Source: Phycisphaerae bacterium (GTDB lineage: Bacteria; Planctomycetota; Phycisphaerae; Sedimentisphaerales; Anaerohalosphaeraceae). Taken from it: a DNA stretch of 55,793 bases. Positions 35,382 to 46,155 of this stretch are shown piece by piece (the stretch's first letter is position 1; each line of letters starts with the position of its first letter). The DNA lies in NCBI GenBank assembly GCA_018052735.1, contig JAGPMT010000015.1:1-55793 (forward strand), read 5' to 3'. Below the pieces are notes generated by a model. It ran no database searches, was not told the origin of the DNA, and saw only the letters and a list, made by a program, of their open reading frames with translations. Made by a program: the position numbers and the translations under genes.

Positions 35382-37268
35382 ATGGCAGACAACAATACTA
35401 TACCCAATGGCGTATCTTCATTGCCGGTTAAATCATTTATGACAGTCGGTCCCACCCTGCATTACAGTCATTCCCATGTACACGCCATGTGGGGAATAAC
35501 CGTTTTTGTATTTGTCATCGTTTGTTATTTTTGGAATCAGATTCAAATCGGAGGACCGGTATCGATTGATCCGATGGAGCTGGCCGATACATCCTTATTT
35601 CGTTTAGGCCAAATTGTCGTACGCCCGATCAGTATTTATGAGTATCCGTGGCATATTATTGTCTTGGGCACATTAATGGGCATTCTGGCAGTCGCTCCGG
35701 TATTGGTCTCGCAATTATACAGCTTCCGATATTCCCTTCCGCTGGTGCTGAGCATCTTTTTTATCGGACAGCTCTATTTGTTCAGCGGATTTGTTTTGGT
35801 CAGCTGCCTTGCAGCGGCCTGCCGGCCGCTGCGGTTTCGGTCCCGTATTGTCGCGATAGCTCTGTGCATGGCTCCGCAGCTTATTTACTGGGCGGTTTGG
35901 GGAGGATATCCAACTGCAGATCCGGTGCGGTGGGGCTTTTCATTCGCCCCTTGGATTTATGCCTGGCTGGCGGCTCTGGCTCTGGCGGGACTGGTTTTGG
36001 GGATCGGGCATTTTACGCGCTATCGACCGGGATTGATCGGATTAGTGAGTCTGGTGTTTCTGGGTACGGCATTCGGAGTTTTTCAAAAGCATATCGGCTT
36101 TTCGGAAATGGATTACCAGCGGTATGTAGCAGGTAATAATCCTGAAGATGCCCCGGAGTTTCATGAGCAAAGCCTGTCTGCAACACTGGACCGAGTTTTA
36201 GAAGATGAGTCTTTGCGGAGCTATTTGAAGGGGCAATTCTACCCAACGGATGAACCGATTCTGCTTCGTCAGAAACTTAAAGAAGAGATTCAAAGTCTGC
36301 TGCTGCTGGATCGCTGGCCGGAATGGTTTGGACGGAAAATGCCGGACGAACTTAAGTATCAAACCAAGCGGCGCGCTTTGCGATATGAATATGATCAGTT
36401 TATCAACCGCTGGCCGAACAGCAAGCGTATTCCGATAGCGCTGTACTTCCGTTCCCTGCTGTCCGAATACCACCCGGATACGCGTGCGATTGCATCAAAG
36501 GAGATTCTCCGGTTCTATAAGGATTATCCATTCCCCGAAAATCTGCTGGGCTGGCAGGAATTGTTCGAGCAGTATCCGCAAAGTCCTGAATCGCTTGAAG
36601 CCCGCTGGCGGATAGCTATGCATGCGGCCGGCAAAGGGAACTTCGAAAAAGCCAATGAATATTGTCAGGTTGCTTTGGCAATGATTCGAGAACAGCTTGA
36701 CCGTTTTCCCGGACCTGGCATAACCGAGCAATCAGACTCCATTTTTGCCGCTTTCCAAAAGCCTTCTCCTACTGTTATGACTCCGTTTAAGCTTCGTGAA
36801 CTTCAGATGCGGTTTCGAAAACTGCAGATCCGCATCAGCAAAGAAAATCGCGGAGATACCCCTCAGGCACAACAGAATCTGGCACAATTTGTCCTGCTTA
36901 ATCCTTATTCTGCCGATTACGCCAACCGGCTGGAGGATCTTTTTAAATCAATGCCGCAGGAAGACGGCTTGCGGGACAACATTCTTCTCGAAAAGGCGAT
37001 GTTGGAAATTGACCCGTTGCGGCGCTGTCAGTTACTAAACGAAGTGGTCAAACAATATCCCGATCGAGACGCCGGCATTCAGGCACAATACGAGCTGGGA
37101 CTGCTCAAAGTCCAGATGTGGAAGAAACCGGAAACGTCAGATGAAACAAAAAAGCAATTAGCAGCCGAAGCCCTTGCTTTATTGAGCGCTTTTGCAGAAA
37201 AATATCCAGATAGCCCTTATACAGAACAGGCCAAAGCACTTCTGGAAACCTTGCCAAAATTGGAATAA
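35382..37268 (+). CDS. Hypothetical membrane protein with C-terminal TPR-like region
   Basis: I do not recognise this 628-aa protein. Its N-terminal ~240 residues hold about six to seven transmembrane segments. A long soluble helical region follows, with repeats typical of TPR/Sel1-like scaffolds (QFINRWPNSKRIPIALYF, LFEQYPQSPESLEARWRIA, FAEKYPDSPYTEQAKALL), where 'YPDS' type turns are the giveaway. Such repeats usually bind partners. No clear ribosome site precedes the ATG. It is followed 273 bp later by a GrpE-like membrane protein, suggesting a shared envelope function, but the gap makes co-transcription uncertain. Confidence 0.65.
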   Translation: MADNNTIPNGVSSLPVKSFMTVGPTLHYSHSHVHAMWGITVFVFVIVCYFWNQIQIGGPVSIDPMELADTSLFRLGQIVVRPISIYEYPWHIIVLGTLMGILAVAPVLVSQLYSFRYSLPLVLSIFFIGQLYLFSGFVLVSCLAAACRPLRFRSRIVAIALCMAPQLIYWAVWGGYPTADPVRWGFSFAPWIYAWLAALALAGLVLGIGHFTRYRPGLIGLVSLVFLGTAFGVFQKHIGFSEMDYQRYVAGNNPEDAPEFHEQSLSATLDRVLEDESLRSYLKGQFYPTDEPILLRQKLKEEIQSLLLLDRWPEWFGRKMPDELKYQTKRRALRYEYDQFINRWPNSKRIPIALYFRSLLSEYHPDTRAIASKEILRFYKDYPFPENLLGWQELFEQYPQSPESLEARWRIAMHAAGKGNFEKANEYCQVALAMIREQLDRFPGPGITEQSDSIFAAFQKPSPTVMTPFKLRELQMRFRKLQIRISKENRGDTPQAQQNLAQFVLLNPYSADYANRLEDLFKSMPQEDGLRDNILLEKAMLEIDPLRRCQLLNEVVKQYPDRDAGIQAQYELGLLKVQMWKKPETSDETKKQLAAEALALLSAFAEKYPDSPYTEQAKALLETLPKLE

Positions 37269-37541
37269 TCCGTTCTTAGATTTGCAGGTGATTTTGATCT
37301 TTATCGGACGTTTTTTGCTGTTCTCAATATTTCTTACCCATCAATCTTTTCTTTTACGTTTAAATTATTCCGCTATACAGCACATAACATCTTTATTTAG
37401 AATAAGTTACATTTCTGCCAAGCAAGCCCTTTTTCTTTGCTTTATAGATAAGGTTCTGGCAAGGCCCAATTTGACCGATACATAAGCGTAACGTAAATTT
37501 TAAAGGTACAGCGATGGTTTTCCTGTTAGGCATTCAGCATA

Positions 37542-38939
37542 ATGAGTAGAAAGACATGGGTAGTCTGGGCTTTGATTTTGCTGCTGCCCGGCGCAGTCGG
37601 GCTGAGTACTTACTGCGTCCAGAAAAATACCTGGCAGGAGCGTATTGTTCAGGCCGCAAAGGCCGACTCGCAAGACTCCGCCGGCTCAGACTATCTGAAA
37701 ATCTATGAAGAATGGTCCAATCTGCCGGCAGAAGAAAAAGCCAATAATCCGTGGGGTTACAACCTCTATGGCGGAGCGGAAATTCGCAATCGGCTCAAGG
37801 AAGGACAAACCAACCGCCTGCTTCGAGATCTTCCGAAATTGGCCAAAGGATTAACGGACTATCCTGATGAACTTATTGAGAATTTGTATGGTCCGAACTG
37901 GCAGGAGGAAGTAGAGCGATACAAGACCGCTCTAAATCGCGGGGAAATACTTTTAATGGGTTCCATCTTTCTGCTGGCCTGCGGAGGTCTTATTCTAAGC
38001 GCTACAGCCGCCAAATCGCTGGTTTCGGTTCTCCTTGGCAAATCCGAAAAGAAGAAAGAAGATGCCTACCCGCCTTTATCTCCGGAAGAAGCACAAACAG
38101 CTGCCGGCAAAGTCAATATCGATAACATTTCAAATAAGGAAAACCGGGAAAAAACACCCGCTTTTGAAACACCCCAAGTCACTTGCAGGAAAGCAGAAGA
38201 TACGGAACAATCATCTGACCTATGCCCTCAGACATCCAGCAGACAAAACGCCAAAGCCGACAGCACTGAAGGCTATTTTAAAACATTTCGGAAATCATCC
38301 CCTACAACTGCGGCAGACAGCGGTACAAAAGAAACAGCTCTCCCGCTGGCGGCATTGTCACAAAAAGCCCTGTATAATCAGCCTAAGAAGGATTCCTACT
38401 TCGGATGGGCGGTAGAAATGGAAACCCCTGCGCCCTTGGAATCGCTGATGACAACCGAACCATTGACCCGTGAGCTGACCGAGCTGACGGAGGAGGTCTC
38501 AGCCATTCGGCAGTTTGCAGCTCAGCAGCAAGATCAGATGCGCAAGCTTCAGGACGGCTATGACTGGGTGATTATCCGGCGGTTCTGTCTGAGAATTATT
38601 CGCAGCATCGATAATATCGAGGACCGAATGGCAGCGCTGGATTCTACCCAGCAAGAAACGGCAGCCTGCCTGCAGGATATTCGGGATGAGCTGGTATTTG
38701 CACTCGAATCCAGCGGGATTGAGCAATTTGAACCGGATTTGAATATACCGTACAAAGGGCTTGAAAAATATGCGGAAGCGGTTCGTCAGCGGATTCCGAC
38801 AGATAATCCCGAACTGGTCGGCTGCATCGCCCGTGTCGTTCGTCCGGGCTATCAATATTTAGTTAATGATGACAATGTTAAAATTGTTCGCTGCGCACAG
38901 GTTAATCTCTACGAAGCCAAACAAAACTTACAGGAATAG
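37542..38939 (+). CDS. Membrane protein with C-terminal GrpE-like region
   Basis: This 465-aa protein has a transmembrane helix at residues 5-24 and another at about 136-160. A low-complexity linker (170-300) follows, then a C-terminal region (~305-465) that resembles GrpE: a coiled coil, then SIDNIEDRMAALDSTQQETA, ELVFALESSGIEQFEPDLNI and GCIARVVRPGYQYLVNDD, where GrpE has 'GV...GY.l.dRvlRPA.V.V'. GrpE releases ADP from DnaK. A DnaK-like gene starts five bases later, which supports this reading. The likeness is by eye and needs a profile search. It would put an Hsp70 cofactor at the membrane, which is unusual. Confidence 0.6.
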   Translation: MSRKTWVVWALILLLPGAVGLSTYCVQKNTWQERIVQAAKADSQDSAGSDYLKIYEEWSNLPAEEKANNPWGYNLYGGAEIRNRLKEGQTNRLLRDLPKLAKGLTDYPDELIENLYGPNWQEEVERYKTALNRGEILLMGSIFLLACGGLILSATAAKSLVSVLLGKSEKKKEDAYPPLSPEEAQTAAGKVNIDNISNKENREKTPAFETPQVTCRKAEDTEQSSDLCPQTSSRQNAKADSTEGYFKTFRKSSPTTAADSGTKETALPLAALSQKALYNQPKKDSYFGWAVEMETPAPLESLMTTEPLTRELTELTEEVSAIRQFAAQQQDQMRKLQDGYDWVIIRRFCLRIIRSIDNIEDRMAALDSTQQETAACLQDIRDELVFALESSGIEQFEPDLNIPYKGLEKYAEAVRQRIPTDNPELVGCIARVVRPGYQYLVNDDNVKIVRCAQVNLYEAKQNLQE

Positions 38940-38943
38940 GAAT

Positions 38944-40488
38944 ATGAGCACAATAGCGGGAATTGATTTAGGAACCACCCTTTCTGCCCTGGCCCGTCTC
39001 AACGGCATCGGGCGTCCGGAAATCGTGCCAAACAGCGAGGGCGAGCGGATTACGCCTTCGGCGGTGTATTTTGATGAAGAAGAAAACGCCATCCGCATAG
39101 GTCTGGAAGCCATCAACTGCCGCCAGCTGAATCCGGAACGGGCTGTTCGATGGATTAAACGGCATATGGGTGATCCTGCATGGAAGAAAACCATAGACGG
39201 CCGTGACTGGACGCCTCAGGAAATTTCCAGCTTAATCCTCAAAAAACTGAAGCAGGACTGCTCCGTCGAAGGCGAAATCAAAGATGTGGTCATTTCCGTG
39301 CCGGCACACTTTGATGAGACCCGCCGCAAAGCTACGATGGATGCAGGAACTTTGGCCGGTCTGAATGTTATCGGGATTATCAATGAACCTGTGGCTGCAG
39401 CCCTGTATTATGCCACAACCCAGAAAGTCTGCGGCAGGGTAATGGTGTATGACCTCGGCGGCGGCACTTTTGATGTAACCATTCTGGATGTGGACGGCTC
39501 ATCGATTGATATCGTCTGCAGTCAGGGCGATCATGCGCTGGGCGGTGTTGATTTTGATAAGAAAATCATTGAGATGTTTGAAGATGCGTATCGAAAAGAG
39601 TACCGCACAGAACTGATTCAAAATGAGCAGGACCGTGCCAAGTACGAAGATGAGGCCGAAGACATCAAAAAGACACTGTCGCGGCGAAATGTTGTACGGA
39701 AAATTCTCTACGGACCAGCCGGCTCAATGCGTGTTGAAATTACCCGTCAGCAGTTTGAAGAGGCCGTCGAGCCGCTGATGGCGCGGATTGAAATCCTGAT
39801 TGAAGTGGCATTGGAAGAAGCGAAATGTTCTGTAAAAGACATTCAAAAAGTTCTGCTGGCCGGCGGCAGCACACGGATGCCGATTGTGCAGCAGCGGCTG
39901 GAAAAGAAATTCGGTTATCCGCCTGAAATCGCTGTCAATGTCGATGAATGCGTAGCACTGGGGGCAGCTATTCATGCCGGCCTGACGCTGCTGCGGGACA
40001 ATCCCCAGAAGGTCCCAGCCGGGATCGCTGCCGGATTAAAGGAAATCCGTCTTAAAGATGTATGCAATCACAGCTACGGCACAATTTGCGCCCCCATTGA
40101 CGAAGCAACAGGACGGCATGTCATTCGCAACAGCATCATCCTCAAAAAGAACACCCCCCTGCCCTGCGAAGCCACGCAGACGTTCTATACGATGTCAGAC
40201 GGTCAAACCCAACTGGAGGTAACCATCACGCAGGGCGAAGATGAAGACCCTGATTTTGTCAATAAAATCGCAACGGAAATCTTTGAACTTCCGCCCAATC
40301 GGCCGGCTAACAGACCTATTCACGTGCGCTACAGCTACGATGTCAACCAGCGGATGCACTGCCGGTTTCTGGACGAAGAATCCGGTCGCACCCTGGATGT
40401 CGAATTCTGCGCTGGAGGCAACGGTCAGATGAACCGCATCAATATAGAAAGGTCCGCAGAGGAACTCAGCTCATATAAGGTTCAGTAA
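38944..40488 (+). CDS. DnaK-like Hsp70 protein, short form
   Basis: This 514-aa chaperone ATPase has GIDLGTT (6-12), VVISVPAHFDETRR, IINEPVAAALYYA, VYDLGGGTFDVTILD and LLAGGSTRMPIVQQ, all Hsp70 nucleotide-binding blocks. The C-terminal part (~380-514) is shorter than in DnaK. It has a beta-type substrate-binding region (RNSIILKKNTPLP, DGQTQLEVTITQGE) but lacks the full helical lid. The start ATG at 38944 has AGGAATAGGA before it. The open frame extends upstream to 38866 but the block begins at 38944. It belongs to the HscC-like atypical Hsp70 group by length. Its partners are the GrpE-like gene upstream and a TerB-like gene downstream. Confidence 0.85.
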   Translation: MSTIAGIDLGTTLSALARLNGIGRPEIVPNSEGERITPSAVYFDEEENAIRIGLEAINCRQLNPERAVRWIKRHMGDPAWKKTIDGRDWTPQEISSLILKKLKQDCSVEGEIKDVVISVPAHFDETRRKATMDAGTLAGLNVIGIINEPVAAALYYATTQKVCGRVMVYDLGGGTFDVTILDVDGSSIDIVCSQGDHALGGVDFDKKIIEMFEDAYRKEYRTELIQNEQDRAKYEDEAEDIKKTLSRRNVVRKILYGPAGSMRVEITRQQFEEAVEPLMARIEILIEVALEEAKCSVKDIQKVLLAGGSTRMPIVQQRLEKKFGYPPEIAVNVDECVALGAAIHAGLTLLRDNPQKVPAGIAAGLKEIRLKDVCNHSYGTICAPIDEATGRHVIRNSIILKKNTPLPCEATQTFYTMSDGQTQLEVTITQGEDEDPDFVNKIATEIFELPPNRPANRPIHVRYSYDVNQRMHCRFLDEESGRTLDVEFCAGGNGQMNRINIERSAEELSSYKVQ

Positions 40489-40503
40489 CGCCGATTCACT
40501 CGA

Positions 40504-41631
40504 ATGAGCAGCATTTTTCAAACAATCTGTTTGGCAACAGACGGTTTAGCCCGCTTCAGACGGGCGTGGCCGCACTTCAGCAAGCTGTTTGACCGGTACA
40601 AATTTGCGTGCCGGGTTGACCTGATAACCGATGAAACGAAGCCGGCTACTCAAGACCGATTCTTTCAAGTGCAAATGACCGGCCGCATACCTGTGCCGCA
40701 GGATCAGTATGATACCGATGTGCGCATCGAAATACGGGATATCACCGACGGCCGGAATCAATGGTCGCCGATACTCAGTACCGATGACCGCTACCGCAGC
40801 GGGGAAAATCCGGTTTTCTGCTTTCAGACCTCCAACGGCATCGTCCCTCATAGAAATGCTGTCTTGGCCGGCTGGGCCTTAGTGGAGCGCATTCCCTGTC
40901 ATATTCTGCGGTTTGCATACCGGGGTCGCCGCAAGCTGCTGTTTGTGGTTTCAATTCTTTCCGCCCAAACAGGTCAGGTGCTGACAGCCGATCAGAGGAC
41001 AATGGAATACGTCTCTTACTGTGACGGGTATCAAGAACTTCGAAGCCGCCGTCTTGCAGCGCTGCGTTCGAGCGTTGAACTGGCCGTTGCCGTTGTCTCT
41101 GAGATTTCGGAGGAAATGACAGCCCTGCTGACGGCTTGGCTTGGACACCGTGCATCCATTTTTATGTCCCAAGAAGAAGCGGCAACAACAGTACAAGCCA
41201 TTAAAAACCAGAAGGAACAGTTGTCTGTCCAGCAATCCTGCCAGCCCCTTCTGGCCTTCGGCGACAATACAGACCGCTACGGAGCAATAGAGCTTATGCT
41301 TCGAACGGCCGGATTGGAAAACCGTCTGAGCAGGACCGTCTTTATGCATCTGGCGCAAACGGCAGAACTTCTGGAGATTCCGCAGAATCGCTTTTATGCG
41401 ATGGCACAAAAAATCCTCTTGTCATCCGGCTGCATAGTCGAAGATCCCGCTCAGCTGCTCGGGCTGTCAGAAGAAATGGAAGAAAGGGCATTTCTCAAAC
41501 GGATTAATGAAGAATACCGGAAATGGAATGCCCGCGTTACGCATTCTGACAGCCGGATACGACATCAAGCAGACCAGATGCTGACACTGATTGCCCGACT
41601 TCGCAGTCAGCATTTTCAGCACTGTTCATAA
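40504..41631 (+). CDS. Hypothetical protein with TerB-like helical C-terminus
   Basis: This 375-aa protein is not in a family I can name firmly. The first half is beta-rich (QDRYRSGENPVFCFQTSNG). The second half is helical and has a segment (FMHLAQTAELLEIPQNRFYAMAQKIL) like TerB-type helical domains. The end reads RINEEYRKWNARVTHSD...ADQMLTLIARLR, reminiscent of a J-domain-like or DjlA-type tail but without an HPD motif. It begins 15 bases after the DnaK-like stop. Its place suggests it is the third partner, possibly supplying the client or stimulating ATPase activity. This is inference. Confidence 0.55.
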   Translation: MSSIFQTICLATDGLARFRRAWPHFSKLFDRYKFACRVDLITDETKPATQDRFFQVQMTGRIPVPQDQYDTDVRIEIRDITDGRNQWSPILSTDDRYRSGENPVFCFQTSNGIVPHRNAVLAGWALVERIPCHILRFAYRGRRKLLFVVSILSAQTGQVLTADQRTMEYVSYCDGYQELRSRRLAALRSSVELAVAVVSEISEEMTALLTAWLGHRASIFMSQEEAATTVQAIKNQKEQLSVQQSCQPLLAFGDNTDRYGAIELMLRTAGLENRLSRTVFMHLAQTAELLEIPQNRFYAMAQKILLSSGCIVEDPAQLLGLSEEMEERAFLKRINEEYRKWNARVTHSDSRIRHQADQMLTLIARLRSQHFQHCS

Positions 41632-41670
41632 TCCTCCAATCGATAGCGATTCTATCCAGCCCGCCATTGG

Positions 41671-43632
41671 CTACTGCAGAGGCCAATCGTCGGTCCGAAA
41701 TGAAGAGGCAGGCAGACCGGCCTTGTTGAAAAGCGAACCGACAACCCAATTGCTCCAGCCGTACCGCACGGCAGCAGGTTTCTCTATCACTTCACTGCTG
41801 ACCAATACTGTATTTCCATCAATAACGGCCTGTGCGGGGACAAAGTTCTTGTCCGGACCGGCAATCATAAAATCCCTTAAATCACCGTCTCGGGCGGTTA
41901 ATCCGTCATCAGCATAATCAAAGAAAATGCGGATTTTCCCGTCTTCGACCTTCATTTTCTTGTATATGGGGCCGGAATAGACAATATCTTTTCTCCCATA
42001 AATCTGTGCCAATGCCCAGCGGGCCAGACGGTCGCCCACATCCTGTTTGTTTTTGGGGTGGATATCCATCTGCTGGCCGATATCAAGCGTAACCGCCATC
42101 CCTACATTCGGCAAAGCTTTCAGCGTCATCATTTGTGCCTCGCGAACAGCTTGGCTGCATGTCTGGTCATTGTATTGGTAGGGTGCAATCTGGACATAAT
42201 AGAACGGAAAGTCCCCTTGCCCCCATTGCTTCCGCCAATCTGCTATCATTGCCGGAAACAGCGTTCGGTAGAGAATCGGATCGTAGCAGTTCGACTCACC
42301 CTGATACCAGATAGCGCCGGCAATGCGGAATCCAACAAACGGTGCTATCATTGCATTATACAGAGCCGTCGGTGTATTCTGGCTGAATACAGAAGTGTCT
42401 GCTGGAACAGCCGGCACAGCCGTTGAGGAGCTGATTTTGTATTTCCACGTATGCGCTACCGTCGCACAGGTTTTGACATCGGCGCCCGGCGGACCAATTC
42501 GCAGATCCTCCTGCTGACCGGTAAAACCGCCTTCATAGCCGGTATCAATTACACGAACGGCAATGATGTTTTTGCCAACCCGCTGGGCGGCAACGGGGAC
42601 TTGATAGACGCGGGGCTTGTTGTAGCCGAAGGTCGTGCCGAGATTGACTCCATTAAACCAGACCGTGGCAATATCATCAATAGGGCCTAAATGCAGTTCC
42701 ATACTGGTGCGTGCCCACGAGGGCGGCAGATTTGTTGCTCGGCGAAACCAGACAATCCCGTCGACAGATTCCAGCTCCGTGCCGGTCCAGGGAGACGGCA
42801 ATTCCATCTCTTTCCAGCCGGAATCGTCCAAGTCCGTCCGAAACCATTCTTCCTGAATCCCTGTATCCATCGCTGCAATTTTTTCTTCCCAAGCTTTCAG
42901 GGCCTCTTCATAAGATCTCTGTGCAGATGCCTTCCAGTCAGGACTGCCGAGATGTTCAATCTGCTGTTTAAATGCCGGAAATCGCAACAGGGCCTCTTTA
43001 CTGGCCCAGGCCTCGGCAACTGTCCCGCCCCAGCTGGTAGAAATAAGTCCGACAGGCACATTCAATTCTTTATGCAGCTTCTGTCCAAAGTAATAAGCCG
43101 TCGCAGAAAAAACAGCAGCTGTTTGAGGCGAGCAAATCTGCCAGCTCCCTTCGACGTCGGTCTGGGGTGTTTCGGCAACCGCTTTTTTTACAGTAAAGAG
43201 GCGGATTTGCGGATAATCTGCTTTGGCAATATCTGCATTTACGGCCTCCGAACGCAGCATTGCCATCGTAAATTCCATATTCGATTGTCCTGAACAAATC
43301 CACACTTCTCCAATGAGAATATCTTTGAGCACAAGCGTATTTCGGCCGGCAATAGTCAGGGTGTATGGACCGCCGGCACGGGGGGTTTTCAATTTCACAC
43401 GCCAGCTGCCATTTTTATCTGCACGTACTGATTTAACCGACTTGGTCCAATCTGCACTGACGACAATTTTTTCACCCGGTTCTGCCCAGCCCCAAACAGT
43501 CGCATCCGCATTCTGCTGCAGAACCATCCTGTCGGCAAAGAATGCCGGCAGTTTTACCTCTGCATGCAGAAATGGAATTGCCGCAATGAAAAAAAATACA
43601 AGCAATGCAGTTTGAACTTTTGTGCTTTTCAT
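41671..43632 (-). CDS. Sialate O-acetylesterase (SGNH-type, exported)
   Basis: This 653-aa secreted esterase has a signal peptide (residues 1-24, ending ...FLHA). The nucleophile is Ser117 in VWICSGQSNMEF. The other SGNH block is GAIWYQGESN, and a D-x-H-like pair occurs in DIHPKNKQDVGDRLARWAL. A carbohydrate-binding beta domain is inserted (about 220-400, contains WFRRATNLP and WFNGVNLG). It removes O-acetyl groups from sialic acids or related sugars in host- or algal-derived glycans, in line with a polysaccharide-degrading lifestyle. The gene lies head-to-head with the rRNA locus and is not in an operon. Confidence 0.92.
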   Translation of the reverse strand: MKSTKVQTALLVFFFIAAIPFLHAEVKLPAFFADRMVLQQNADATVWGWAEPGEKIVVSADWTKSVKSVRADKNGSWRVKLKTPRAGGPYTLTIAGRNTLVLKDILIGEVWICSGQSNMEFTMAMLRSEAVNADIAKADYPQIRLFTVKKAVAETPQTDVEGSWQICSPQTAAVFSATAYYFGQKLHKELNVPVGLISTSWGGTVAEAWASKEALLRFPAFKQQIEHLGSPDWKASAQRSYEEALKAWEEKIAAMDTGIQEEWFRTDLDDSGWKEMELPSPWTGTELESVDGIVWFRRATNLPPSWARTSMELHLGPIDDIATVWFNGVNLGTTFGYNKPRVYQVPVAAQRVGKNIIAVRVIDTGYEGGFTGQQEDLRIGPPGADVKTCATVAHTWKYKISSSTAVPAVPADTSVFSQNTPTALYNAMIAPFVGFRIAGAIWYQGESNCYDPILYRTLFPAMIADWRKQWGQGDFPFYYVQIAPYQYNDQTCSQAVREAQMMTLKALPNVGMAVTLDIGQQMDIHPKNKQDVGDRLARWALAQIYGRKDIVYSGPIYKKMKVEDGKIRIFFDYADDGLTARDGDLRDFMIAGPDKNFVPAQAVIDGNTVLVSSEVIEKPAAVRYGWSNWVVGSLFNKAGLPASSFRTDDWPLQ

Positions 43633-43883
43633 CGGCTGCTTCCTTTCCTAAAAAAGTGACTCGCTTATTATATCCACAACTACTGCTGCAGAAATAATTT
43701 ATACACTATTTATAAAATGTCAACCAACGGGTGGATTTTCTGGAAGTTTCGTATGGTTGGGAAGTTTAGAATTTTTTAGTTTTTTTCTTGTATTCTCCAT
43801 ATGGATTAGGTAGTATTTCGGCCCTCGATGCTTTCGGCGGTCCTAATAAGAGAAAAATTTTTGAAAAAATCAAAAATTTTTAG

Positions 43884-43912
43884 TTGACGAATAAAAAATA
43901 ACACGTTAAATT
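43884..43912 (+). promoter_or_regulatory. Candidate rRNA promoter
   Basis: TTGACG (43884-43889) and TAAATT (43907-43912) are separated by 17 bases. A/T-rich UP-element-like sequence (AAAAATTTTT on both sides of a short spacer) lies directly upstream, as is usual for rRNA promoters. The -10 is a weak match (4/6). Confidence 0.5.
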
Positions 43913-44023
43913 ACTTTTTTCGGGCCGATGAAAGCGGACAAGTGAAGACGAAAAGTTGGGGCTTGGCCGTTTTTTGTTTCCCTGAATGGGATAGCGGTTA
44001 ATGAAGGCCCAATATATCGGAAA

Positions 44024-44035
44024 GCTCTTTGAAAA
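44024..44035 (+). promoter_or_regulatory. boxA-like antitermination sequence
   Basis: GCTCTTTGAAAA resembles the boxA (TGCTCTTTAACA) found in rRNA leaders, where NusB/S10 bind to prevent early termination. It is about 230 bp before the 16S gene. Confidence 0.55.
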
Positions 44036-44040
44036 GTTAA

Positions 44041-44068
44041 CAGTTGGTGCCATAAGCTTAAAAGCAGC
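44041..44068 (+). other. 5' strand of 16S processing stem
   Basis: CAGTTGGTGC and CTTAAAAGCAG in this leader pair with GCACCAACTG and CTGCTTTTAAG downstream of 16S (45855-45876). They form the long helix that RNase III cuts to release pre-16S. Confidence 0.8.
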
Positions 44069-44252
44069 GAGGCGTAGGAACCAAGTCTTTCACGACATTT
44101 GAGACTTGGATTTCCTTAAAACCAAATTGGTGTGATAAACCATCCGGTTTATACCGGAGCGGAATCACTTGGTTTGTCTTGCTGCGTGAGCGAGATTTTA
44201 AGTTGATTCCAGAGATGCAGGATACCGTTGCTTGCAACGGATTCTACAATAC

Positions 44253-45792
<1,540 letters not shown>

Positions 45793-45854
45793 GATAACTT
45801 AGACCCCGCCGGAGCAGCAGTGCTCATAACGGCGGGTGAAGTCAGACGTTTCGA

Positions 45855-45876
45855 CTGCTTTTAAGTGCACCAACTG
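45855..45876 (+). other. 3' strand of 16S processing stem
   Basis: It pairs with 44041-44068 (CTGCTTTTAAG and GCACCAACTG). The same sequence recurs at 50427-50448 after the truncated 16S copy. Confidence 0.8.
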
Positions 45877-45888
45877 TGACCCTAAAAA

Positions 45889-45918
45889 GGCCCTGCTCAC
45901 AAAGCAGGGCCTTTTTTT
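45889..45918 (+). terminator. Rho-independent terminator of the 16S transcript
   Basis: GGCCCTGCT pairs with AGCAGGGCC around a 5-base loop, followed by seven T. It is only ~100 bp past the 16S 3' end, which shows that 16S is a separate transcription unit here. Confidence 0.92.
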
Positions 45919-45995
45919 GTGCGCTGAACCATAAAAAATCCCTATTAAAGCCGATTTTATAGGCGATAAATCAGAGTGGGTATATTTCCTGCTTT

Positions 45996-46025
45996 TTGCT
46001 AATTGTGCAATAAGGCCGATAATAT
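45996..46025 (+). promoter_or_regulatory. Promoter-like element shared by both post-16S genes (copy 1)
   Basis: TTGCTA and TAATAT separated by 18 bases. The same pair with the same spacing is at 50569-50598 upstream of the second secreted-protein gene, although bases in between have diverged. Confidence 0.4.
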
Positions 46026-46155
46026 ATTATATCTGCCGCTCTATAGCGGTCGCCGGACTGGTCTGCTTATTTTTGCCAGTCCGGCATTTGGAAGAACCGA
46101 AAAAAGGTTGAAAACCATAAGGAACGAGGGTATTTTAAGCAGGAAAGGGAAAACT

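Larger units (their letters stand above)
43633..44252 (+). other. rRNA promoter and leader region
   Basis: This 620-bp gene-free stretch holds A/T tracts upstream of the 16S promoter (an UP-element-like AAAAATTTTT pair near 43853-43881), the -35/-10 pair, a boxA-like sequence and the 5' strand of the 16S processing stem, each listed separately. Confidence 0.6.

Noticed and set aside
35122-35382. 86-aa open frame after hsp20
   Set aside because: It overlaps the hsp20 end and terminator, lacks a ribosome site, and its hydrophobic run is the translation of the terminator T-rich region.
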